Assembly: GCF_018130545.1 (NCBI RefSeq)
Contig: NZ_JAFCKF010000006.1
Location: forward strand, 538,388 to 602,387
Length of the DNA: 64,000 bases
Direction of reading: 5' to 3'
Origin: Bradyrhizobium tropiciagri
GTDB taxonomy: Bacteria; Pseudomonadota; Alphaproteobacteria; Rhizobiales; Xanthobacteraceae
The position numbers were made by a program, and so were the translations under genes. The notes beneath the pieces are model-generated. The model saw nothing but the letters and a program-made list of their open reading frames with translations. It searched no databases and was not told where the DNA came from. Shown here one piece after another: positions 1 to 11,533 of the stretch (the first letter of the stretch is position 1; each line of letters starts with the position of its first letter).

Positions 1-1082
1 GCTACCAGCGCGTGGCGCTGCCGTCGCGGTTCGGCGGCCAGCACATGCCGCATATCGAGGCGATCGACATGCGGCGCGCGCCGCCGCCGCGCGGCCGCTT
101 CATCTCGCCGGTTCTGGCCGAGCAGATTCGCCATGCGATCGGTCGCCGCGAGCAGGCGCTATTGTTCCTCAACCGCCGCGGCTATGCACCGCTGACGCTG
201 TGTCGCGGCTGCGGTCACCGCTTCGCCTGCACGATCTGCGACGCGTGGCTGGTCGATCATCGGTTTCGCCAGCGGCTGGTCTGCCATCACTGCGGCTTCT
301 CGATGCCGCGCCCGAACATCTGCCCGCATTGCGCGGCCGAGGAATCGCTGGTCGCGGTCGGCCCCGGCGTCGAGCGCCTGCAGGAGGAGGCCGCGAGCAT
401 CTTTCCCGAAGCCCGCACCATGGTGCTGTCGAGCGACCTGATCACCTCGATCGAGACCATGCGCAGCGAGCTCAACGAGATCGCCGAGGGCCGCGTCGAC
501 ATCATCATCGGTACCCAGCTGGTGGCGAAGGGACATAACTTCCCGCGGCTCAATCTGGTCGGCGTCATCGATGCCGATCTCGGCCTGAGCAATGGCGATC
601 CGCGCGCCGCCGAGCGCACGTTCCAGCTCTTGAATCAGGTGGTCGGCCGCGCAGGCCGCGAGCAGGGCCGCGGCGTCGGCTATCTGCAGACCCACCAGCC
701 GGAGCATCCGGTCATCAAGGCGCTGATCGCCAATGACCGCGAGGCATTCTACGCCAGCGAGATCGAGATCCGCGAGCGCACCGGCTACCCGCCGTTCGGC
801 CGGCTGGCCAGCCTGATCATCTCCGCCGGCGACCGCCCGACGGCGGAAGGCTTTGCCCGCAAGCTCGCCGCGGTGGCGCCGCTCGACGAACGGATCCAGG
901 TGCTCGGTCCCGCCGAGGCGCCGCTGGCCGTCATCAAGGGTCGCTATCGGTTCCGCCTGCTGGTGAAGTCGCTGCGCAATGTCGATTTGTCGCAATATCT
1001 GCGCGAATGGCTCGAGGCCGGTCCCAAGACCAAGGGCAATCTGAAGCTCGAGGTCGACGTCGATCCGCAGAGCTTTCTGTAA
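1..1082 (+). CDS. priA: PriA, primosomal replication restart helicase (3' part)
   Basis: C-terminal part of the replication-restart helicase PriA; the gene enters from the left edge, with the reading frame starting at base 3, and ends at TAA 1080-1082. Counting from the first in-window Met (base 12), four CxxC pairs at residues 64/67, 73/76, 91/94 and 104/107 form the two-zinc module inserted in the PriA helicase core. The later stretches GTQLVAKGHNFP and QVVGRAGREQGRG are helicase motifs V and VI. The N-terminal DNA-binding domain and Walker motifs lie upstream of the window. PriA reloads the replisome at stalled forks. A hairpin terminator follows. Confidence 0.95.
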   Translation, partial: YQRVALPSRFGGQHMPHIEAIDMRRAPPPRGRFISPVLAEQIRHAIGRREQALLFLNRRGYAPLTLCRGCGHRFACTICDAWLVDHRFRQRLVCHHCGFSMPRPNICPHCAAEESLVAVGPGVERLQEEAASIFPEARTMVLSSDLITSIETMRSELNEIAEGRVDIIIGTQLVAKGHNFPRLNLVGVIDADLGLSNGDPRAAERTFQLLNQVVGRAGREQGRGVGYLQTHQPEHPVIKALIANDREAFYASEIEIRERTGYPPFGRLASLIISAGDRPTAEGFARKLAAVAPLDERIQVLGPAEAPLAVIKGRYRFRLLVKSLRNVDLSQYLREWLEAGPKTKGNLKLEVDVDPQSFL

Positions 1083-1096
1083 GCGAACTCGCAAAG

Positions 1097-1134
1097 AAAA
1101 AGCCTGCCGTCATTCGCGACGGCAGGCCCTTTGG
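1097..1134. terminator. Bidirectional hairpin terminator between priA and the rlpA-like gene
   Basis: A perfect 10-bp stem (GCCTGCCGTC at 1102-1111, GACGGCAGGC at 1118-1127) with a 6-nt loop. It is flanked by an A-run on the left and CCTTT on the right, so it can end priA on the plus strand and the convergent rlpA-like gene on the minus strand, where the hairpin is followed by TTTTTC. Confidence 0.8.
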
Positions 1135-1184
1135 CGCGAGGCAGGCCTCGCAGCCGGTACGCAACGCAACGCTTACTGAAAGCG

Positions 1185-1676
1185 TTAGGAGACCACCTCA
1201 GCGGTGACGCGGCCGACGCCGGCACCGGTCAGGCCGATGGCGCGGGCTGCGCCGGTCGAGAGGTCGAGCACGCGGCCGCGCACGAACGGGCCACGATCGT
1301 TGATGGTGACGACGACGCTACGGCCGCCATGGGTGACGCGGAGCTTGGTGCCGAACGGCAGCGAACGGTGGGCCGCGGTCATGGCGTTCTGGTTGAAGCG
1401 CTGGCCGGAAGCGGTGCGGCTGCCCGATTCATTGCCGTAGAAGGAGGCCATCCCCGAGAACGTGTGGCCGCCGGACGGCTGGATCGATGCATTGGCGTCG
1501 CGCCAGGACGAGCCTTCGGCGCGGGCTTGGTGATGATGGTGGTGGCGATGATGATGGTGCCTGGACTTCGCGGACGCCTCGGTCACGCTGCCCCCGACCA
1601 GGATAGTTGCGGCTACAAACGCAAGCGCCGTACGCGAGCGGGTGACGTTGCCCGCCGCCTTCTTGATATTCAGCAT
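1185..1676 (-). CDS. RlpA-like septal/cell-wall lytic transglycosylase family protein with His-rich segment
   Basis: 163-residue exported protein. A hydrophobic signal segment at residues 15-32 and an ASA-type cleavage site near 35-37 are followed by a histidine-rich run (residues 40-49, nine His in ten) and then a double-psi beta-barrel domain typical of RlpA (about 73-163). Conserved pieces are GMASFYG, the His at 103 in TAAHRSLPFGT and the Asp at 127 in INDRGPF; the last two match the catalytic pair described for RlpA. RlpA proteins cleave denuded glycan strands at division sites. There is no SPOR domain. The GAGGG stretch upstream supports the ATG. Whether it is enzymatically active is inference. 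Confidence 0.85.
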   Translation of the reverse strand: MLNIKKAAGNVTRSRTALAFVAATILVGGSVTEASAKSRHHHHRHHHHHQARAEGSSWRDANASIQPSGGHTFSGMASFYGNESGSRTASGQRFNQNAMTAAHRSLPFGTKLRVTHGGRSVVVTINDRGPFVRGRVLDLSTGAARAIGLTGAGVGRVTAEVVS

Positions 1677-2306
1677 TGATAAGACCCTCAGACAGTATTG
1701 CCGCTAACGCGACAAGTGGAACCCCCGTCCCTTCGTTGACCTAGGCCGTTTGGTTTCGCATTGAGGCACGAATTAGGCAGTAAATCCCGAATGTCTCGGG
1801 CTGAAATATCTTGTTACCGCTTTGGGGTATTCGATCGAGGTTCCGTAATCTTGCGCTTTAACCAATTTTTAACCAGAATTAGACTTGCGAATACTGAATA
1901 TCGGTCTAGCGGTAAGTTTTCGGTAAGTATTCGTCAAATGAAAGCGACGGCCGGTCTGGGTTCCTTGCGCGCTCGGCCATAGGCCCATGCAAAATTCGAT
2001 GGAACAAATCTGCGGGATCCGAATCGTGCGTCGCCGCGTCGATTTTTCGCGCGCGGAATTCGTCCCGATTTGCCGTCGGCTGCGATCGCCAAAAACCGCA
2101 TGCGACAAGGCGGCTCTCACGATGCCGTCATGTTGCACCTGCGCGATTGCTATGTTAGCAAAGCCGCGATTTTAACGGTCCCGGCATGTCCTGTGCCGGT
2201 CGAAAATCGAAGTCCCGCTTGAATTCCAAGGGCTTGGATCGCTAGGCGCTGCTTTGGTGGCGACGGTTTTTCCCTTGCGAATTTGACAGCAAAAAAGAGC
2301 GAGCTC
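1677..2306. promoter_or_regulatory. Divergent intergenic region between rlpA-like gene and atp operon
   Basis: About 630 bases without a convincing gene, AT-richer than its surroundings around 1780-1950. It should hold the minus-strand promoter of the rlpA-like gene and the plus-strand promoter of atpHAGDC. Visible structure: an 8-bp inverted repeat CGAATACT (1888-1895) / AGTATTCG (1926-1933), and GGTAAGT twice (1911 and 1922) between the arms. No specific promoter boxes could be assigned with confidence. Confidence 0.5.
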
Positions 2307-4396
<2,090 letters not shown>

Positions 4397-4408
4397 CGAA
4401 TGGGGCGT

Positions 4409-4470
4409 CGCCCGGCTCGCCGCCGGGCGTGACGAACGGAGGCTTGCGATCTGACCATTGTGGTCGGATC
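4409..4470. repeat. Two hairpins in the atpA-atpG gap
   Basis: First hairpin: CGCCCGGC 4409-4416 and GCCGGGCG 4422-4429, 5-nt loop. Second: GATCTGACCA 4448-4457 and TGGTCGGATC 4461-4470, 3-nt loop with one G-U pair. Neither has a U-tract, so they look like repetitive extragenic palindromes or mRNA-stabilising structures rather than full terminators. Confidence 0.6.
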
Positions 4471-4487
4471 GCCGGGGTGAACGAAGA

Positions 4488-6835
<2,348 letters not shown>

Positions 6836-6852
6836 GCTTTGGGATGTCGTCA

Positions 6853-6927
6853 TCGCCGGATCTGATCCGGCGATCCATCGCACCAGAAGTATTTTGACTG
6901 ATGGACCCGCGGGTCGAGCCCGCGGGT
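6853..6927. repeat. BIME-like palindrome pair between atpD and atpC
   Basis: Two palindromes in tandem: TCGCCGGATC 6853-6862 / GATCCGGCGA 6864-6873, and ACCCGCGGG 6905-6913 / CCCGCGGGT 6919-6927 with loop TCGAG. The arrangement (inverted GC-rich arm, short AT-richer spacer, second GC-rich arm ending in GTGAC) resembles dispersed repeats known from Bradyrhizobium and Rhodopseudomonas genomes. It lies inside an operon and would be transcribed. Confidence 0.75.
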
Positions 6928-6951
6928 GACAGCGCAAAGAACGGAAAGACA

Positions 6952-7359
6952 ATGGCCACCTTCCACTTCGATCTCGTCTCTCCCGAAAAGCTCGCCTTCT
7001 CCGGCGAGGTCGATCAGGTTGACGTCCCCGGCGTGGAGGGTGATTTCGGTGTGCTCGCCGGCCATGCGCCGGTCGTCGCCACGGTTCGCCCGGGGATCCT
7101 GACGATCACGACCGCCGGCAAGCGCGAGAAGGTGATCGTGCTCGGCGGTCTCGCCGAGGTGTCGGACAAGGGCCTCACCGTGCTCGCCGACGTCGCGACC
7201 ACGATTGCCGAGCTCGACCGCGCGAAGTTCGCCGAGACCATCAAGGAGATGGAAGAGAAGCTCGCCGAGCACGAGGGCTCCGAGCTCGATCACGCGATCG
7301 AGCGGCTCGACCACTTCAAGAGCATCCAGAACGAGCTCAACACCACGGCTATGCACTAA
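6952..7359 (+). CDS. atpC: F1 ATP synthase epsilon subunit
   Basis: 135-residue epsilon subunit. The N-terminal beta-sandwich starts [18 protein letters not shown] and includes [21 protein letters not shown]; the C-terminal helices include [19 protein letters not shown] frame from 6901 would translate the upstream repeat, so ATG 6952 is preferred (GGAAAGAC precedes it). It couples rotation to the c-ring and can inhibit ATP hydrolysis. Last gene of the operon; a 14-bp hairpin follows about 105 bases later. Confidence 0.95.
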   Translation: MATFHFDLVSPEKLAFSGEVDQVDVPGVEGDFGVLAGHAPVVATVRPGILTITTAGKREKVIVLGGLAEVSDKGLTVLADVATTIAELDRAKFAETIKEMEEKLAEHEGSELDHAIERLDHFKSIQNELNTTAMH

Positions 7360-7463
7360 GGCGCGGTTGCTGACCTGCGATCGCGCCATTGCGTCGAGTG
7401 AGCCGGCTCTCCTTGTGAAATCGCTCACAGTTTTCCAGTCATTGCCTGTCAGGCCTTGAACGA

Positions 7464-7501
7464 TTCAACGCTCGCCGTACCTCGGCGGGCGTTGAATGTT
7501 T
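7464..7501 (+). terminator. Terminator of the atp operon
   Basis: 14-bp stem (TTCAACGCTCGCCG 7464-7477 pairing with CGGCGGGCGTTGAA 7483-7496, one G-U pair), 5-nt loop TACCT, followed by TGTTTATT. This is the strongest intrinsic-terminator shape in the window and sits between atpC and the cyclase gene. Confidence 0.85.
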
Positions 7502-7564
7502 ATTGCACCCGCGAGCGTCTGGCGGCATTCTGCCCGGCATATTTGGGTTCCGGGGCTGGTGCTC

Positions 7565-9220
7565 ATGAAGCGCAAGATCGCAGCGATCTTCGCCGCCGAT
7601 ATTGCAGGCTATAGTCGACTGGTTGCCGAGGATGAGGAAGAGACGCTGCGGCGGCTCGCTTCCTACCGGCAGGTCACCGACGATTTCATTGCCAAGGGCG
7701 GTGGCCGCATCTTCAACACAGCAGGCGACGCGGTGCTGGCGGAATTTCCCAGCGCCGTCGAAGCCGTGCGTTGCGCGATCGACATCCAGGAGAGCCTGCG
7801 CACGCGCAACATGGCCTATCCGCCGAGCCGGCAGATGTCGTTCCGGATCGGCATCACGATCGGCGACGTGGTCGAGCGCGACGGCGATCTGCTTGGCGAC
7901 GGTGTCAATATCGCAGCAAGGCTCGAGGGCCTCGCCGAGGTCGGCGGCATCTGCGTCTCGCGCGCGGTGCATGAGCAGGTCGCCAACAAGCTGTCGGTGC
8001 AATTCGCCGACATCGGCGCGCAGGAAGTGAAGAACATCCCGACCCCCGTGCACGCCTACATGGTGGCGATGCGGCGCGAGGACGGCAGCTACGCGACGCC
8101 TCAGGTCAAGAAGCCGGTCAAGGCCGCGTCTGCGGCCGCGCCAGCCTGGATGTGGCCCGCCGCCATCACGCTGGTGCTGCTGGCCGCAATCGGCGTCGGC
8201 GGATTTCTCTATTATACCGAGCTGGAAACGTCGGTGTCGAAGCCGGCGGCCGTGGCGAGCTCCACGCCGGCCGCCGCGCCGCTGGTATCGGCATCGCCGG
8301 CACCGCTGGTCGCACCGTCGCCGCCGTCTGCCAAGCCCGCGCCGACATCTACATCGGCCGCGCCGGTGTCCGAGCCATCGCAATCGATCGCACCGGGCGA
8401 CAAGCTCGTCGCCGGCATCGTCCCCTTTGTCAGTGACCGCACCCGCAATCTGCTTGCGACCGAATATCTGCCCGCGGGCGATTCAAAGGCGCTTGCCCTC
8501 AACATCAACGGCTTCGTCGGCTGGAGCCTGGCGCAGCCGAGCGAGGACGCGGCGAAGACGGCCGCGCTCGACCTGTGTCAGAAGCGCGCCGACAATGCGG
8601 GCTCACCGCGCAAATGCGAGCTGTACGCCGTCGGCAATGCCGTCGTGTATGCCCATGGCCTGCCTCCAGTGCCGCCTTTGCCGTGGGTCAAGCGCGATGC
8701 GCTGGTTGAGAAGCCGTACGCGACCAAGGACGTTCCGCTGCTGCGCGAACCGGCCAGAGCAAGACTTGAAAGCCTGTTCGTGCCGGGACGCAAGACGCGC
8801 ACCATCGCGCTCGGCCCGGGCGGTCACTACTTCTTCAATTCGGGCATCGATTCGCTGGAAGAATCCGCACGCCGCAACCTGCAGGCCTGCGGCGCGGTCG
8901 CGGGCGTGCCGTGCACGATCGTCGCGGTCGACGATGTCTTCGTGGTGCCGATCCCGGCCACGTTGCGGGTCACCGGTTTCTTCAAGCCGGCCAACAGCTC
9001 GGTCATTACGCCGAACGAGCGCGGCGACGTCGCGCGCAAATTCGCCGATGCCGCAGCAGGCTGGAATGCGGTTGCGGTCGGCACGCAGGGACGGCCCGGA
9101 CTGGGATTGAAAGCGGAGAACGAGCAGGGTGCGGTCAACACTGCGCTCGGTGAGTGCGCCAAGCGCGACAGCGATTGCCATGTCATCGCGATCGGCCCGT
9201 TCACGGTCGGCCCGAACTAG
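7565..9220 (+). CDS. Membrane-anchored class III adenylate/guanylate cyclase with C-terminal repeat domain
   Basis: 551 residues. Residues 1-170 form a class III nucleotidyl cyclase catalytic domain: FAADIAGYSRL with metal-ligand Asp12, and FNTAGDAVLAEF with Asp55. A transmembrane helix follows at about 195-215, then a Pro/Ala/Ser-rich linker and a C-terminal region with three degenerate repeats of the form A-x-AL-x2-C-(x)n-C-x-(V/I)-x-A(V/I), starting near AKTAALDLC, SARRNLQAC and VNTALGEC. By the positive-inside rule the cyclase is cytoplasmic and the repeats periplasmic, an unusual order in which the sensor follows the enzyme. ATG 7565 is chosen over an in-frame 7496 start because the family begins MKRKIAAIFAAD. 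The stop codon TAG abuts a dispersed repeat. Confidence 0.88.
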   Translation: MKRKIAAIFAADIAGYSRLVAEDEEETLRRLASYRQVTDDFIAKGGGRIFNTAGDAVLAEFPSAVEAVRCAIDIQESLRTRNMAYPPSRQMSFRIGITIGDVVERDGDLLGDGVNIAARLEGLAEVGGICVSRAVHEQVANKLSVQFADIGAQEVKNIPTPVHAYMVAMRREDGSYATPQVKKPVKAASAAAPAWMWPAAITLVLLAAIGVGGFLYYTELETSVSKPAAVASSTPAAAPLVSASPAPLVAPSPPSAKPAPTSTSAAPVSEPSQSIAPGDKLVAGIVPFVSDRTRNLLATEYLPAGDSKALALNINGFVGWSLAQPSEDAAKTAALDLCQKRADNAGSPRKCELYAVGNAVVYAHGLPPVPPLPWVKRDALVEKPYATKDVPLLREPARARLESLFVPGRKTRTIALGPGGHYFFNSGIDSLEESARRNLQACGAVAGVPCTIVAVDDVFVVPIPATLRVTGFFKPANSSVITPNERGDVARKFADAAAGWNAVAVGTQGRPGLGLKAENEQGAVNTALGECAKRDSDCHVIAIGPFTVGPN

Positions 9221-9251
9221 AGCATGATCCGGAAAATGTGAAGCAGCTTAC
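9218..9251. repeat. Dispersed AGCATGATCC-type repeat, copy 1 (degenerate)
   Basis: TAGAGCATGATCCGGAAAA starts at the cyclase stop codon and is followed by TGTGAAGCAGCTTA, a decayed version of the second arm. Same family as copies at 10349-10425, 21339-21387 and 56824-56862. Confidence 0.75.
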
Positions 9252-9346
9252 AGCAGGGATCGTGGACTAATGACAAGCTGCAACACGATGACGCGTTCGA
9301 TCCGCCGCATCGCGATTTCTCCCCCGACGTAACGGATAATTTTGAA

Positions 9347-10345
9347 GTGCTGACTTTCTCCACCGATGCGCTCCGCCCGCAAGACCGCTTCGAGCATTGG
9401 TGCGACGTGCGCGGCAAAAGCCTGTTCGGGGTCACGATCGAGCTCGAGCGCGACAAGCGATCCGACTTCCGCGGACGTTTTTCTGCGACGCCGATTGGTG
9501 ATGCGGTGCTGGCGGAAATGTCGGCGTCCTCCTATCGCGTCAGCCGGACCTCGTCCGATATCGCACGCGTCCCGAGCAGCAGCCTTCAACTCGCCTGGCA
9601 GGTGCGCGGCCCCGGTCACCTGAATATCGGTCGCGATCGCATTCAGTGGGTGGGCAACGGGGATCTGGTGTTCGGCCATTCCAATCTTCCGTTTGCGTCA
9701 ACGCCCGACCGGACCGATGGCTTCCACTTCTTCAGCCTCAAGATTCCCGTCACCAACGAGCTCGTGCTTGGTGCGCGGATCGAGGACGTCCCGCCGGTGA
9801 TGCTGGCGCGTGATGCGGGGCTGACCCGGCTTGTCGGCGCCATGTTCCGAGCCATGACGCAGCATCCGGCGCAAGCCGGGCAGTTCGCCGCCGAGGTCAC
9901 GCATATGGTGCGCCTGGCGCTGCTCGCGCGCGGACGCGTGCGGCCGCGCCAGGATGAGATCCGGGCCGCGCTGCATGCGGGCTACCTCCACGCCGCGCGC
10001 GAGATCCTGCTGCGCGATCTGCATCGCGCCTCGCTCACGCCGGCTGCGGTCGCCACCGAGCTCGGCATTTCGCTGCGGCAATTGCATGCGCTGTTCGAGC
10101 CGACCGGACTGTCGTTCGCGCGGACGCTGACGGCAACGAGGTTGAAGGAGGCGAGGCGGCTGCTCTACGCCACGCGAGAGCGCGGCATCGACGAGATCGC
10201 GTTCTCGTGCGGCTTCGACAGCATCGCGACCTTCTATCGCGTGTTCCGCGCGACCTACGGAATGACGCCGGGCGATGCGCGGCGCAGTCCGCCGCCAGAC
10301 CGGGATGACGTTTCTTCGAATCGTCATCCCGCCCTGGCGCTCTAA
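9347..10345 (+). CDS. AraC family transcriptional regulator
   Basis: 332 residues, GTG start at 9347. The N-terminal half resembles the AraC-binding-like (AraC_binding_2) domain, beginning FSTDALRPQDRFEHWCDV. The C-terminal two-helix-turn-helix domain runs about 215-315, with SLTPAAVATELGISLRQLHALF as the first HTH and IDEIAFSCGFDSIATFYRVFRATYGMTPGD as the conserved second. The last 15 residues are encoded by a palindrome (10301-10331), so the C-terminus looks extended by a repeat. Target genes are not evident; it stands alone between the cyclase and the rppH pair. Confidence 0.88.
   Translation: MLTFSTDALRPQDRFEHWCDVRGKSLFGVTIELERDKRSDFRGRFSATPIGDAVLAEMSASSYRVSRTSSDIARVPSSSLQLAWQVRGPGHLNIGRDRIQWVGNGDLVFGHSNLPFASTPDRTDGFHFFSLKIPVTNELVLGARIEDVPPVMLARDAGLTRLVGAMFRAMTQHPAQAGQFAAEVTHMVRLALLARGRVRPRQDEIRAALHAGYLHAAREILLRDLHRASLTPAAVATELGISLRQLHALFEPTGLSFARTLTATRLKEARRLLYATRERGIDEIAFSCGFDSIATFYRVFRATYGMTPGDARRSPPPDRDDVSSNRHPALAL
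10301..10331. repeat. Palindrome at the 3' end of the AraC gene
   Basis: CGGGATGACG 10301-10310 and CGTCATCCCG 10322-10331, perfect 10-bp arms with an 11-nt loop. It lies inside the coding frame and supplies the last residues before the stop at 10343-10345. Confidence 0.8.
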
Positions 10346-10348
10346 TTT

Positions 10349-10425
10349 GAGCGTGCTCTCCGCGCAAACGCATTCGCGTTTGTCGCGAGGGAAAACCGCT
10401 ACACACTTTTCCGGATCATGCTCCA
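10349..10425. repeat. Dispersed AGCATGATCC-type repeat, copy 2 (composite)
   Basis: A double structure: a left part with AAACGC/GCGTTT arms around 10367-10380, then GGAAAACCGC...TTTTCCGG and GGATCATGCTC. It fills the gap between the convergent AraC gene and the first rppH-like gene. On the minus strand it starts six bases after the rppH-like stop codon. Confidence 0.75.
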
Positions 10426-10427
10426 GA

Positions 10428-10928
10428 TCAGCCGACGAATTCCGCAAACCGGGTCGCGACCGCACGATAGACGTCGCGGCGGAACGGCACCACCAGATCG
10501 GCGACGCGGTCGAGCCGCTCCCAACGCCATTGATCGAACTCGGCAGGCTGGCCGTTGCGTGGCGTCAACGGATCGATCTCGGCGTCGCTACCGGTGAAGC
10601 GCAGCGCAAACCATTTCTGCCGCTGGCCGCGGAATCTCGCCAGCCGGTGCGAGGCCGGTCCGTCATAGGCCGGGAATTCGTAGGTCATCCAGTCGGTCTC
10701 GCCGAGATAATCGGCGCTGACCGCTCCGGTCTCTTCCCACAATTCGCGCATCACGGCCTGGCGCGGATCCTCGCCGTCGTCGATGCCGCCTTGCGGCATC
10801 TGCCATTCGAGGCCGGGCAGCACGATCTCCGGGCCGTCGTCCTTGATCCGGTGGCCGATCAGCACGCGCCCGGCCGCGTTGAACAGCGCAATACCCACAT
10901 TGGGCCGATAGGGCTTATCTGATGACAT
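10428..10928 (-). CDS. Nudix hydrolase, RppH-like (paralogue 1)
   Basis: 166 residues. RppH-type Nudix hydrolases remove pyrophosphate from 5'-triphosphate RNA, or hydrolyse diadenosine polyphosphates. N-terminus YRPNVGIALFNAAGRVLIGHR, then WQMPQGGIDDGEDPRQAVMRELWEETGA, which contains the full Nudix box GxxxxxExxxxxxxREUxEExGU, then [13 protein letters not shown], an RppH hallmark. It lies 21 bases downstream of a second, similar gene. Which of the two is the main RNA pyrophosphohydrolase cannot be told from sequence; this copy has a more divergent N-terminal region. Confidence 0.9.
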   Translation of the reverse strand: MSSDKPYRPNVGIALFNAAGRVLIGHRIKDDGPEIVLPGLEWQMPQGGIDDGEDPRQAVMRELWEETGAVSADYLGETDWMTYEFPAYDGPASHRLARFRGQRQKWFALRFTGSDAEIDPLTPRNGQPAEFDQWRWERLDRVADLVVPFRRDVYRAVATRFAEFVG

Positions 10929-10949
10929 CTCGATATGTGCGTCGTGGAT

Positions 10950-11453
10950 CTATTTGGCCGCCAGAGCGGCGAATTCCTTCACGACGCGCTCATAGACCGG
11001 CCGCTTGAACGGCACAATCAGCTCCGGCAGATTCTTCATCGGCTCCCAGCGCCAGGTGATGAATTCGGCCTTGTGGCCGCCGCCGGGGTTGGCGACGTTG
11101 ATCTCGTTCTCATTGCCGGTGAAGCGCAACGCGAACCATTTCTGCCGCTGGCCGCGGTAGCGGCCCTTCCAGGCGCGGCCCGCGACGGTGCGCGGAATAT
11201 CATAGATCAGCCAGTCCGAGACCTCGCCGAGCTTCTCCACCGACTTGATGCTGGTCTCTTCATAGAGCTCGCGCCGTGCGGCCTGAAAGGTGTCCTCGCC
11301 GGGATCGACGCCGCCTTGCGGCATCTGCCAGACATGGGCGTCGTCGACATGCTCGATGCCACCGGCGCGGCGTCCGATGAAGACCAGCCCGGCCGTATTC
11401 AGCAGCATGATGCCGACGCAGGTTCGATAGGGCAGGTCTTCATAACGTGCCAT
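10950..11453 (-). CDS. rppH: RNA pyrophosphohydrolase RppH (Nudix, paralogue 2)
   Basis: 167 residues. [19 protein letters not shown] and [27 protein letters not shown] match the RppH N-terminus and Nudix box, followed by [12 protein letters not shown]. It converts 5'-PPP RNA to 5'-P RNA, so that RNase E-type decay can start. GAGG lies eight bases upstream of the ATG. It follows the ctpA/deacetylase cluster on the same strand, a conserved alphaproteobacterial neighbourhood. The tandem copy downstream is clearly homologous in the Nudix box and the [12 protein letters not shown] block. Confidence 0.93.
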   Translation of the reverse strand: MARYEDLPYRTCVGIMLLNTAGLVFIGRRAGGIEHVDDAHVWQMPQGGVDPGEDTFQAARRELYEETSIKSVEKLGEVSDWLIYDIPRTVAGRAWKGRYRGQRQKWFALRFTGNENEINVANPGGGHKAEFITWRWEPMKNLPELIVPFKRPVYERVVKEFAALAAK

Positions 11454-11533
11454 GCTGCCGCTACCTCGCAGTTTCCGGCGCCATCAGACCCGGCCCCCCG
11501 GCATGGTCTCACGCAGCACCAACAGATTGATCT

